Source: Micromussa lordhowensis (taxonomy: Eukaryota > Cnidaria > Anthozoa > Scleractinia > Lobophylliidae). From it: a DNA stretch of 64,000 nucleotides. Both the position numbers and the translations under genes were made by a program. Under the pieces are notes generated by a model. The model worked only from the letters and a program-made list of their open reading frames with translations. It was not told where the DNA came from and did not search any database. Shown in pieces: positions 22,189 through 34,100 of the stretch. The stretch covers positions 11,035,939 through 11,099,938 of the forward strand of contig OZ026596.1 in NCBI GenBank assembly GCA_964020085.1, written 5' to 3'. The first letter of the stretch is position 1, and each line of letters starts with the position of its first letter.

Positions 22189-25100
22189 CTACGAATCAGA
22201 AGTCACCATATCTCTAGCTACTTGGAAAGCTGCTATCAGTGAACTAAGCTGGATCTTCTCAGAGGTTCCTGCTGCAAGCCGGTATCTGGAAACAACAAAC
22301 ATGTTACTATATTGAAATAACTCTGCATACGTGCCAAGTGCCCCATCAGGCCGGTGCTTAGGAGCGTATTTCTACCCCCTCCCCCTCTGGATGGGATGCT
22401 ATTCCACCACAGCATTACCCCCTCCTTAGCAGCAGATACCCATTTATACACCTGGTGGAGAGAGACACTGTGAGAGTATAAAGTATCTTGCCCAAGAACA
22501 CAGCACAATGTCCTCGCGGCCAGGACTCAAACCCAGACCGCTTGATTCAAGGTCGACCACACTGACCATGAGGCCACTGCGCCTCCTACGATGAAATAAT
22601 GACCGATAAACTCCAACTCATCACAACACTGTTACGCTTATTATTCTACCAATCATTAAAGACGGTCAAAATACTCATGAAGTTTAACTAAAAAGTAAGT
22701 TAAGTATGTCACTTAGTTCCCCGCCTTGAGCAGTTATTCTTGTTATCCAGGATAGTAAAAAAAAACACTGAACGAAAATGTTTGGTTTCTGTTTTCTGCT
22801 GGTCAGGAATGTAGAATCCCCGAAGATACGACTCGATGGACACGGATTAAACCACAACAAAATACATTTAATAATCCAACATGGCCTGCCCGCTTTTACG
22901 CGCCGTACATCGTGTAAGACAGCATGAAATATACATCTGCGCTCTTCATGTAAACTTACACGAAACATCCTACAAGGAAGAATTCCTTACAGTCTTGTAA
23001 ATGTTGTACAAACAAACCATAATTACATCACAGCCTTCATAGTTTTTCTAATAAATATTCTGTTTTTTTTTGTTTTGTTTTTTTGAACTTACTCAACATC
23101 TGCCATCTTTTCCAACAGGAGAATTCTGATTTTCTGAGGAAAGTTGACTGGAATAGGGAAAAGACAATTTTACTGTGAAAATCTTCAACCATGATGCAAT
23201 TACAAAGTTATGTATATACATGTACATAGAAGACTATCCTGGAAACAGTTTCTACATTTGTTGCTCAAAACTGAATAGCCTACACGCAGTTGTCCGCTTG
23301 CTTTTGTTAAAACTAGTAACTGGTGAAGCTCAGGTTTCAAAGAAAGTCAGCTGTTCAGCATGCCTTTCCGCAAAAATTGTACAATGTAACTAGGATGTGC
23401 TAGCCCCACGATCATATTTTACTGGCCCCAATAAAAATTTTCTCACCAGCTCGATCAATCAATTAAAGATCTAACACAAAACAATAATTTGATCCTTTAT
23501 AGTTCTTCTGTAATTGAAATTTTCTCAAATTTACTCCCAAAAAAAGTCATCAATTGCCTTTCGCGCAAGTGAACAATTGAATCCACTATGGACTAGCCTG
23601 ACTGGAAAATCCACTGGCAGGACAGGACTTTCTTTGAACACTGGAAGCTGTATATGAAATGGGCGCATATTGGGGAAGGCTACACATACAACGCATTTGC
23701 TACATTTCATATTTCCAAACAGAGAACACTTACAGTCTGCTATGAAGAAAAACAATAAATTTATTGACTGACCTCTATGAACGTACAAGTGCACTTCAGT
23801 GAGAACATCTTGAAGTGCCAGTCCTTTTAAAGTTTTAATCTTCATTACATCTGGTGGAAGGTTAAGAATGAATACAATTTAAGAATCTACGTCAAAGATT
23901 GCAGTGCTTGAAAGCATTGGCCATTTTTTTCATGTCTGTTCTTTGTTATCCATCTTAATATTCCTCAGTTGTAACCAAACTTGTTCACACTTGGTTACTG
24001 CACCTTTCAGTAGTATGTGTACCTATGAAGTTCAAAACCTAACTAACAATTACATCTTTGGCTGTGATTAATCATAATTAGATGTACATGTATGATGACA
24101 ACAAACGAACCTTGAAAAGAGAAACAAACAAAATGGATCATAACCAAAGCACATGATCTTTTGAACCTGTTCATGTAAACTTCTGTTTCCTGAGAGGTCG
24201 GGTAAGATGATTGATGACAGCAAAACTTGATATTGCTGATTAGGCGAAGTTCACCATTCGTGTGTTATTGAAAGCCACAGTAATTTATACTGCAGCTAGT
24301 ACAAATGCATTTTGAGAGTTCCTTAGAAAAAAATTACTTCTTGCTTTTTGCAACAAACTAAAGTAATCCAAGTTCATTGTATATCATAACCAGAGAAGGA
24401 TACTATTGTAAGCAGTACTGAAATCCTCATTGAGCATCCACTCCACTATGTTTGCAATGTCTGATCGCAGAGGCTGGCCTGTACATGTGTAAACATTCAC
24501 TTCATTAACAGTGTCGAAGGCCATGGCTGTACTCTGAAAACAGATCAATAAAATTAGTCAGTTCAGTCTACTGCTAAGTAAATCTCTCTACTCAAAATTG
24601 CCCAAAGGAGTTATAAGAACTTCATACTGACCTGAAGAATGTTTAGAGCTTTCCTCATATCACCATTTGCCAGCCTGACCAGGCTTTTCATTCCATCATC
24701 CGAAACTTGAACTCTAAAAACAAACCCTGATGTTCACAATTCATGTATATCATAGCATGTAACTAGGGATGTAGAGAAGCCAAGTTTTTCCTTTGGTGTA
24801 CAGTACTGTCTCAAAGATTCAGAGGTGCAGGACCCAGCTTGGCTTGGTTACAGTGCCTTTGCTTAATGAGCCAGTACAATGACTGGCTGGTTTGCACTGT
24901 CACGCAATCAAAATAAAAATTGTAACCATTCAATAAATTAAGTCAAGAATCTGATATATGTATGATAGATGATTGATGTATAAACAACCTTTCCAAGATC
25001 TAGGTCTATGAGGTTTTTCATTTGCGTGTTATTCAGAAAAGTGCTTCCAAATTTTTATTAGAGCTTTGCATGCTTTGTTGGTGCTCTTGCGAGGAGCATG

Positions 25101-28100
25101 TGGTCCATCTCTCATTGAGTTTTGCTATTGAAAGAAATGAAACTCTAGAGTTCTGACACATTGAACGTAATAATTCCTTTAGTGCAAGAACTGTTCAGTT
25201 AGTAAAAATGTTGAGTGATAACTCCTCTTTTGACCTATGTTAGAGCCTTGTCTGGTCAACATTTAATGTCCCGCAAAACATAGACTTAGAAATTCAAACG
25301 TCCTCTATAACAAAACGAAGAACCTTGTTGAACTTAAACGTAGTAAAACATCAAGTTCTTAGAGGCTCTTACATCTGATGAATTTAAAACTTCAGAAGAA
25401 TTGGTTATTATTAATTTTGGAAATGATGGCATCACATGGAAAGTAAGAATAAATGTATAGAGAGAATATGGAATTTCTCTTCAAGTGTTTAGCTTGAAAA
25501 AATCATGTTGAACACAAGTTGACCTTCAAAGATTTCTTTCTGAAGGTCATTTTTCTGAAGGTTATGCAATCTTTCCTGGTCATTTTTGAGGATTGCTGAA
25601 GGAAAATTTCTGGAAGTCTTGTAAACATCTTGAAAACATTAAAAGGAATATTCCAAGGATTGCTAAAGATTGCTCACAGACGTTTTCAGGAAGATTGAAG
25701 AAGGTATCAGAAGAATACTGAAGACTGCGGGAGAAAGATTTCAGCATGTATTGACTATATGTACCAACAAAATTAATTTAGACAACATCATTTAACTTGC
25801 GCACATAAAAAATTATGATAATTATTATCATACTTTATGTATATAATTATCATAATTACAATCATAATTATTACCATATTATGTTTATTATCATAATTTT
25901 TTTACACCTTTAGTTAAGTTTCTTTTAAGCAGAAACTCTTCTAAAACTGCAGGATTCACATAACCTGTACATTTACACAAAACAAGATACTCACCCCTCA
26001 CTCTTAATAACATGTTCCAGTCTACTGGTCATCTGTTCATTGTCGAGAGGTCCAAATCTAAACCTTGTGCAGCGTGACTGGAGAGCTGGAATGATCTTGG
26101 TCAAGTAGTTGCCAATCAAACAGAATCTTGTGTTCTCTGTAAATTTCTCCATCACTGCAAGAAAAAATGACCAAGGGTTACAGTGTGAGTGGTATACACC
26201 TAATTGAAGAAATGTTGTCATGAATATATACCGGTAAACCATATTATTCATAAATGATACCACACAGTGCTTTTCTGGGAAACTTGTGAACTACATGTAA
26301 TACTAAATGGTATTTCTAACGATTGAGCCTGCGAATTAGGTAGAAATAGATAATTATTTTGTTGGCACATGATGCGACAAGGCCTGGGCATTAGGCCCGA
26401 ATGTCATGGGTAATGACGCAGTGGTATATAAGAGGGAGTATAACACGTGCTATCCATCTAGGCCTTCGGAACCAACCGTCGACCTTTGGCTGATGCCAAG
26501 TTTCTTTATAGTTTTATTTTATGTGAATTGTAAAGCCTCGTAGGATGGCCTGCTAACTGCATAGAGTTTGGGTCATGGTTCCTTCCCAGATTTCCTGTCG
26601 TATTTTTCCTGGTTTCCAGGTTTTTTCTGGCCTCTGTCTAACCGTAGTAGTATCTTTGTACGCGGTTGCCCAGCTCCTTTAATCTCGTCTTGTTAGAGTT
26701 GAGATGTCAGTACCCTATACCCTATATTGAGTGTGTAAGGTTTTGTTTTATACGAGGATTGTGTATGGATTGTATATGGTATAATGGATTGTATACATGT
26801 ACGCCTTGTCTATGTACGCCTCGGGTTGGTTCCCAGCAGGCATCCCAAAATAAACTTATTTGGTTTACACTACTGTGTTATTTGTTATGAAGTGGAAACA
26901 AAATTTTGAATTCTTATGCACCATGTACATGCATTAAAACCAAGAGACGATGATCATCTCTTGATTAAAACAGATCTCATGTTCACTAAATACACTGTTG
27001 CAAATTTGGGCATTTCTCAAGGCTCTTAGCATTCACATTTTCTTTTGTGTTCTAATTTAGCTTCCTCTAGGACAGTTTCTACATTTTTCTAAATCACCAC
27101 TTTGGGTAGTTGACCTGCGATTATGTCATGCCTACTGCGTATGATTTTCGCATCATTAGGGCGCTCTCACATGAGAGCCTGCCGAAATAAATCCTTGTTT
27201 TCTCTGAAATGAACATGGTGACCTACATTTTTTATTACATAGATTTGGTGTGAAAATTATTCTCTTGAAGTTAAAAAATTAAGAAAAAATTGTTCAGAAG
27301 GAAAAAAAATATACAGGTAGTTTAATGTACAAATCCATTACTCAAGAATGCAAACTATGACCTTGAAAACGACGACTGGAGGAACGTTTTGAGTCAGTCA
27401 TTCAGAATTGTGTGACTTTTCCATAAATTACGTATTACATTGTTCCAAGTGCCCAAGACTTTCTGCCTATAAAGATTGGTTTCAATTACTGCTTTAATAA
27501 CCTTTGCTTTCAGCTACCACAACATGTAAGGTGAACTGAAAAATAATGTGCATGATTAGGCGTAAATGTGGTAAGGTTAGCCCATCATATCTCTTAAGCA
27601 TACATGGTGACCCCCCCCCCCCCCTTTTTTTTGAGTATCATTACTATACTTAATAAATGGACAAAGTTTGAAACAAATCTTGTGTTGGGTTTTATTTCTG
27701 AGGAATGACCTTAAGTCATATACATGTACTTATGGCTTTATACTTTTGCTTGGACATTTTTTTTCAATCAGGTGTACAAGTACCAGTAGTCACAGATGTT
27801 CACGAATTAAATCTGAGTTGACCATACCTCTTCTCAAAGCATTCTGAGCATCCTGCGTCATAGCATCTGCCTCGTCCAATATCACAAGCTTGAAACCAGA
27901 CCTGCGGGAACCAATGAAGCTTTGAATACATGTACACCTTGAACAAAATGGCCTTGAACAAAATGTCATATCCAACAACGAAGATGAGTAATTCAAATAA
28001 TAAGTACAACTTGAAAATGTAACTCACTTAAAAATTGTCCTTGTACTTGAAAAACTCAGAATGGCTCCACGGACAATTCCAATACCTCGATCATCTGATG

Positions 28101-31100
28101 CATTTAACTGCAAAAGACAGTTAGACCACAGCATAAACAATAATTAGAAAATAGCCAAAAGAAAATATGTGCACTGATTGGTTTAAAATATTTATTGTGT
28201 TTCTTTAGCTCAACAGAAACACAGAACTAGCACAAGCTGTTGACATACATGCAATGACGGTGTGAGCAAAAAGAAGTTACAGTTTGATGATCAAAGTTGT
28301 TTTCTTTTTTTTTTTTGAACTGCAGAATTTTCTACAAGTAATAGAAAACATGTTCTCCATGTTTCTATCGAGTCATACAAACACTCGTGGAAGTTTGGGA
28401 GAACTTGAAAAAGCTGTTGAAACACTCACCTGTCAGCTTGTGTTCCCACAGCATTTCTCGCTTTCCCAAACTCCTGTTCATGTTTCTAAGCTGCTCTTGT
28501 CACATCCTAGCAATTAAATATCATTAACCCATTGACTCCCAGAGCTTTTTGCCAAAAACGCATTGTTTGGACATTTCTGAGATTTTCAGCCTAGATATGA
28601 GCGAAATGAGCTCCAATCTACTCAAAAAGGCATTTGCAACATGGTAGCATGCCTTTCTTTATGACATTTTTGCTCTGGCATTTGCTTAAATTAAAATTTG
28701 GAGATTCTTGGACAAGAAAGTGACCTATGTCTTTAGGCTTTTCGGGTTTGTTTAATTTTTTTTGGCCTTTCTTTTTCTCCTTTTCATGTGGCTAAATGGA
28801 ATTTAGGCTAAGTTAGACTCAAACCAATGCGGTCAGCGGTGTTTCGCTTAATAGTACGTGACTTGCGGGGCGGCCCTATGGGGATTGCAGGGCTATTGTG
28901 TATTGTTGCATCGCATGTGCTGTACTGCTAGCAGATCATTGCGGATCTTTTTGCACTGTGTGTAGCGAATCTTTGCGGATTCTTGCTTGATTTTTTGCTT
29001 GTGTTAGCGTTGTTTACCGTTATGACCGCTCGTAACACTCTGAACAGCCAGTCGGCGGCCTACGATGCCTTGTCCCTCGCCCCGGATTCCGAGGGCACTT
29101 CGTCTCAGCCAGCTGTTTCTTCGCCACCGAGCTCTAGCTTGGCCCCAGCAGCTTCGTTAGAGTCGCCCGTAGAAGTTTCTCCGACGTCTCCTGCCTTTCT
29201 GGCCGCCGTTGCTCACGCCGTACAACAAGTGCTTTCGGCCCAGCAAACGGCAAGCCTCCCGGTCCCCAGTTCTTCGACGAGCGTGGCCATTTCTGGAGGC
29301 GTTCCTGCTTCACAAACGCCTGCCAGCCAGCTTGCTGTCCAAGCTTCGTCGTTTGCGGCCTCTGGCGCTGGTTTCACAGCTTCTCCCTCAGCGACGGCGA
29401 CTTCCGTTGCCTCAGGTAGGCCAAATCCCTTTGTTGTCCCGACTTTTGTGTCGACATTTTCAACCCCAATTCCGTCGCTCGCCTTCGCGTCGTCTTCTAC
29501 CGCGGTCCATGCAGCCTTTCCTTCGAGCGCTGCGGGTGCTTCTTCTCTGGCGCCGTTGCCGGTTTTGCATCAACCGTTCGTGGTGGGCCCGGGGTTTTCT
29601 CCCGTACCGGCTAAGCTAGTTAGCCAGATCGTGGCTGGGAAGTTTGTCGAACTCCACGAGTTGTTGCCGTCGAACATTGTGCAGACAGAACCTGAGCCGC
29701 AGCTGTTGTTCGATGGTCGCCTCGTGTTGACATCGTCGCCGAAAAAACCCAAGCGGCGTATCGAGGATATTTCTTCTTGGTTAGAGGCGTTCTCCATTTA
29801 TTGCCTGGTCCTCGTCTCGTACTTCCCAAATCGTTGGAAGGATCTCTTGCAGTATCAACTCCTGATACTGCGCACATCTCGCCAGTTCGCCGGCCGGGTT
29901 TGGTTGTCATACGACCGAGCTTTTCGAGAAAACGCCGCGGCCACCAACTTGACTGATTGGTCTCAGTTGAACAGCACGTTGTTTAGCTTTCATTCAGCCG
30001 GCTGGTCCACACGCCCGCCTCGTGATGCTACGGACGGCCAAAACGAGCCTCGCGGTTCTGCGTCATCGCAGATCATTTGCAAATCGTGGAACCGGGGTCA
30101 TTGCGTGGCCCCTTCTGCTTCTTGCCGCTTTTCCCACAAGTGTTCCAGCTGCCATGGCCCGCACCGTGCTGGAGTCTGCCCGTCCGAAACGCCCAACAAA
30201 ACTAGCTCGTCGTCCAAGCGTTCACCCGATTCTCCACCCTCTCGGTCCAGCAGCAAGTCTCGTCGTGTGTAGACTCGCCCAGCCCCCCTTGTACTGTTTT
30301 TTATTGTTTGATCAATTTTTCTCCGCCGTGATTTTTGTCAGTTAGCCTTGTCCCTACGGGATCTTGGACTATTCCTTGTATTGGTGGCCATTCTCTGTAT
30401 TAAACTCAAGTCTACTGTTACCACGTGTTTGCTGATTGTTCATTGTTGAAATGGGGGGGGGGAAGGGCTGTCAGGGTGGTTGGGCGGCCAATTAATGCCA
30501 TTTGTTTCTCCTGTTCTTTCCCTTTAGTCCGACTCCCCCCAGTCTCTGCAGTGACCCCTTTGCAGGCAGATCAATTCGCATGGGAGTTGCGTTGTCATCC
30601 CGACCGGCAGAAGGTTAACTTTGTGGTGGATGGTATTCGCCATGGGTTTCGTTTGGGGTTTTCTCCCTCCCAAAAGCTCAAGTCTGCAAAGCATAACAAG
30701 CCCTCCGCAGCCCAGCATTCCTCTGTGGTTGACCAGTATTTGGCCAATGAGGTCTCTCTCGGTAGGGTGGCAGGTCCTTTCAGCGTTCCTCCCCTCCCCA
30801 ATCTTCACGTTAGCAGCTTCGGGGTGATTCCTAAACGAGGTCAACCAGGGAAGTGGCGCCTCATTGTGGACCTTTCTTCCCCCGGGGGGGCGAGTGTCAA
30901 CGATGGGATAGACCCGCATGAGTTCACCCTCCATTACATCACAGTTGATCAGGTGATCCGCCAAGTTTCCAAACTGGGTCCAGGGGCACTCATGGCCAAA
31001 TTTGACGTGGAGGCAGCTTACCGCAATGTGCCCGTACATCCATCTCACCGCATGTTGTTGGGGATGAAGTGGCGCGACCAATTTTACGTCGACCTGGTTC

Positions 31101-34100
31101 TCCCTTTTGGCCTTCGTTCGGCCCCATTTATCTTCAACTCCATTGCAGACATGGTGGAATGGATTCTTGTCACCTCCTACCAGATCCCAGATCTCCTTCA
31201 TTACTTGGACGACTTTATTACTGCAGGCCCTGCCCAGTCCCCTCAATGTGCCCAGAACCTGGCTACTGCCTTGGAGGTCTGTCATCGCCTGGGTCTACCT
31301 TTGCATCCAGGCAAATGTGTTGGCCCCTCTTCAGTGCTTGTCGTCCTGGGGATCGAGCTTGACTCTATCACCCAAGTGGCACGCTTACCCCAGGACAAGT
31401 TGTCGTCGTTGCAAGAGCTGATTGGTTCGTGGCTCCCCCGAAAATGGTGTAATAGACGCGAGCTTGAGTCTCTTATCGGCCACTTGCATCATGCCGCCAA
31501 AGTGGTCTGGCCGGGAAGGACTTTTCTACGCCGCATGATTGACCTGTTATGCTGCTTCCGGAGGAGAGATCACCCTATTCGCCTGAACCGAGAATTTCAC
31601 TTGGATCTTCGTTGGTGGCACCAGTTCTTGGCAGATTGGCATGGCGTTAGCTTCTGGCTCTTCCCAGGATTGCTACCCGAGGCTGATGTCGAAGTGTCTT
31701 CTGATGCAGCGGGCTCACTCGGCTATGGAGCATACTTGAAGGGCCAATGGTTTGCTGGATCCTGGGCAGCGTCCCAGCAGTTGCAGTCTATTGCATACAA
31801 GGAGCTCTTCCCGATAGTTCTGGCAGCTCATGTCTGGGGACATTCTTGGGTCAAGAAACATGTTCTTTTCCGCTCTGACAACGATGCAGTAGTCCACATC
31901 TTAAATACCCGCACCTCAAGAGTGCCTTGCCTAATGCGGTTGCTGCGCAGCCTCTTGTTTTCCGCTGCTCGTCACTGCTTCTCGTTCTCCTCCCAACATG
32001 TCCCTGGTGTTTCCAATCAATTAGCTGATGCCTTGTCTCGTTTTCATTGGCAGGAGTTTCGTCGCCTGGCCCCGGAGGCACAGCCGTTTCCCACAGTGGT
32101 CCCTCCCGAACTCCTGGCAGAGTTGACCTGTCCGCCCTAGAACAGCAGTGCCATTCCTTCTTGCTTCAAGGCCTGGCTCCATCTACGCGTCGGTCTTATG
32201 CCTCAGCCCAAGCTCAGTTTATCTCGTTTTGCGCTCAACTTGGCAAGGTTCATGCCTCTGGTTCACCGTGTCCGGCTGACGAGTGGACACTGTGCCTGTT
32301 TGCTACCTTCTTGGCCAATCGCATTCAGCATTCTTCGATCAAGGTCTATTTGTCTGGAGTTCGAGCACTCCATATTGAACAGGGGTTCTCAGACCCCCTT
32401 GCTAACTGTCTCCGCCTTCAGAGGGTGGTCCGTGGCATCAAGCGTTGTCAGGGCTCCTCCTCTTTCTCCCGTTTGCCGATCACAGATGACTTGATGCTTC
32501 TGATTTGGCGGTCCCTGGATCTTCATCTCGCGGATCACCTCATGTTCTGGGCAGCCTGCACCTTGGGGTACTTTGGTTTTCTCCGCGCCTCAGAGTTCAC
32601 AGTGCCTAGTCTGGCTAGCTTCTCTCCATCCCTTCATCTTGGCGTTCAAGACATTGCAGTGGATTCTCTGTCTGCCCCCTCGTGCATGCGCTTAAAGGGC
32701 TCGAAGACTGATCCGTTTAGGAAAGGTGCATTTATCCATATCGGCCGCGGCCAGCCCCCGCTCTGCGCAGTCCACTCAGTGTTAAGTTATCTTGCTAGCA
32801 GGGGTGACCGTTCGGGCCCCTTGTTCCTGTTCCAGAATGGGCAGCCCCTTTCACGCACTTTGCTGACAGACTGGCTCCGGCAGATCCTGTCCTCTGCGAA
32901 TGTTCCAGGTAATTTCTCTAGCCACAGCTTCCGCATCGGTGCTGCCACTGTGGCGGCACGCAACGGCGTTCCCGATCACCTAATTCAAGCCTTGGGCCGC
33001 TGGACGAGCTCTGCTTATCAATTGTACATTAGGACCCCATCAGAATCTTTAGCGGCCCTATCCTCCAAGCTGGCATCTTCTTCGTAGCCTGTCACCTTCC
33101 CTAGGTACAACTGTGGCTATCTCCCCTGGCTGTGCACTGCCAGCGTATCGGGCTGTCACCCAGCCTTTGCATCAGCACAGCATCCTTGCTCTTCAGCTGG
33201 AAACCTTCGTGGTCCTGTCCTGTTCTTGGGTTTACGCCGACCTCGAGTCTTGCTGGTCACCTGCTCCACCTCCGATTGCCTTGTGCTTGCCTCTCATCGC
33301 CAGGCACATTCATTGTCTTGGACCTTGCCGTGGGAGGTGGTCATTTCCATGGTCAGGTATGTGTCATTCTCTTTATTGCTTTGGGGCTCGGTGCTTGGGG
33401 TCTGTCTGGGGAGTGGAGGTTCCAGGTCACCCTGTTCTCGGGTCCCTCCATTCTCCAAGCACCTGGAGAGGGGTTACCTTGGGTGGTTCCCGCTTACAGG
33501 GTTGCCTTGGATACCTCCCCTTCGGCTTATGGTTCTGCTCCCCGCTAACCTTTCCGGCACCAGTTCCCAAGCTCATCTATTGTGATGAGTTTAAATGTGG
33601 CTAAATGGAATTTAGGCTAAGTTAGACTCAAACCAATGCGGTCAGCGGTGTTTCGCTTAATAGTACGTGACTTGCGGGGCGGCCCTATGGGGATTGCAGG
33701 GCTATTGTGTATTGTTGCATCGCATGTGCTGTACTGCTAGCAGATCATTGCGGATCTTTTTGCACTGTGTGTAGCGAATCTTTGTGGATTCTTGCTCCCT
33801 CCCGCCCCCTCCGTTTTGGTGGTTCATATCTAGGTAAGTATGGGTCAGGTAAGTTGTTTCCACTGATTCTTTCAGTGTGACGGTGCCAGTTAGCGGCTGC
33901 GTCTGGGGGTGGTTCCCGCTTACAGGGTTGCCTTGGATACCTCCCCTTCGGCTTATGGTTCTGCTCCCCGCTAACCTTTCCGGCACCAGTTCCCAAGCTC
34001 ATCTATTGTGATGAGTTTAATTGCAGGTATCTTTTTCTGGCAGTGATTGACCTTCTACTGGGCTTGTTTCAAGTTCAAAACTTTCTGAGAAAGCATTATT

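Larger units (their letters stand above)
28786..34020 (+). mobile_element. Ngaro-like tyrosine-recombinase (DIRS-order) retrotransposon, complete
   Basis: A 5.2-kb element in RFC5 intron 3, antisense to RFC5. Order: A1 repeat, gag-like ORF, RT/RNase H ORF, tyrosine recombinase ORF, B1, A2, B2. A1 and A2 are 202 bp with one visible difference, and B1 and B2 are 114 bp and appear identical. This split-direct-repeat layout is known from the Ngaro and PAT groups. No methyltransferase domain follows RNase H, which favours Ngaro over PAT or DIRS1. There is no target duplication, as expected for recombinase-mediated insertion. All three ORFs are open, so the insertion is recent and may still be active. 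GC content is clearly higher than in the surrounding intron. Confidence 0.92.

Noticed and set aside
23083..23092. RFC5 ending at the TAA after exon 10
   Set aside because: A good terminal exon (22189-22285) with matching phase encodes the conserved C-terminus AAGTSEKIQLSSLIAAFQ, so the TAA is intronic in the spliced form.
30524..31285. 253-codon open frame on the minus strand
   Set aside because: Lies antisense to the RT ORF of the Ngaro-like element; no domain, and explained by GC-rich codon bias of the sense gene.
33113..33604. Open frames of 119-163 codons in all three forward frames after the recombinase
   Set aside because: All three frames are open at once in GC-rich DNA, they run into the B1 repeat, and show no recognisable domain.
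28786..34020. DIRS1-type element with inverted terminal repeats
   Set aside because: The repeats are direct and split (A1...B1-A2...B2) and there is no methyltransferase domain, which fits Ngaro better.
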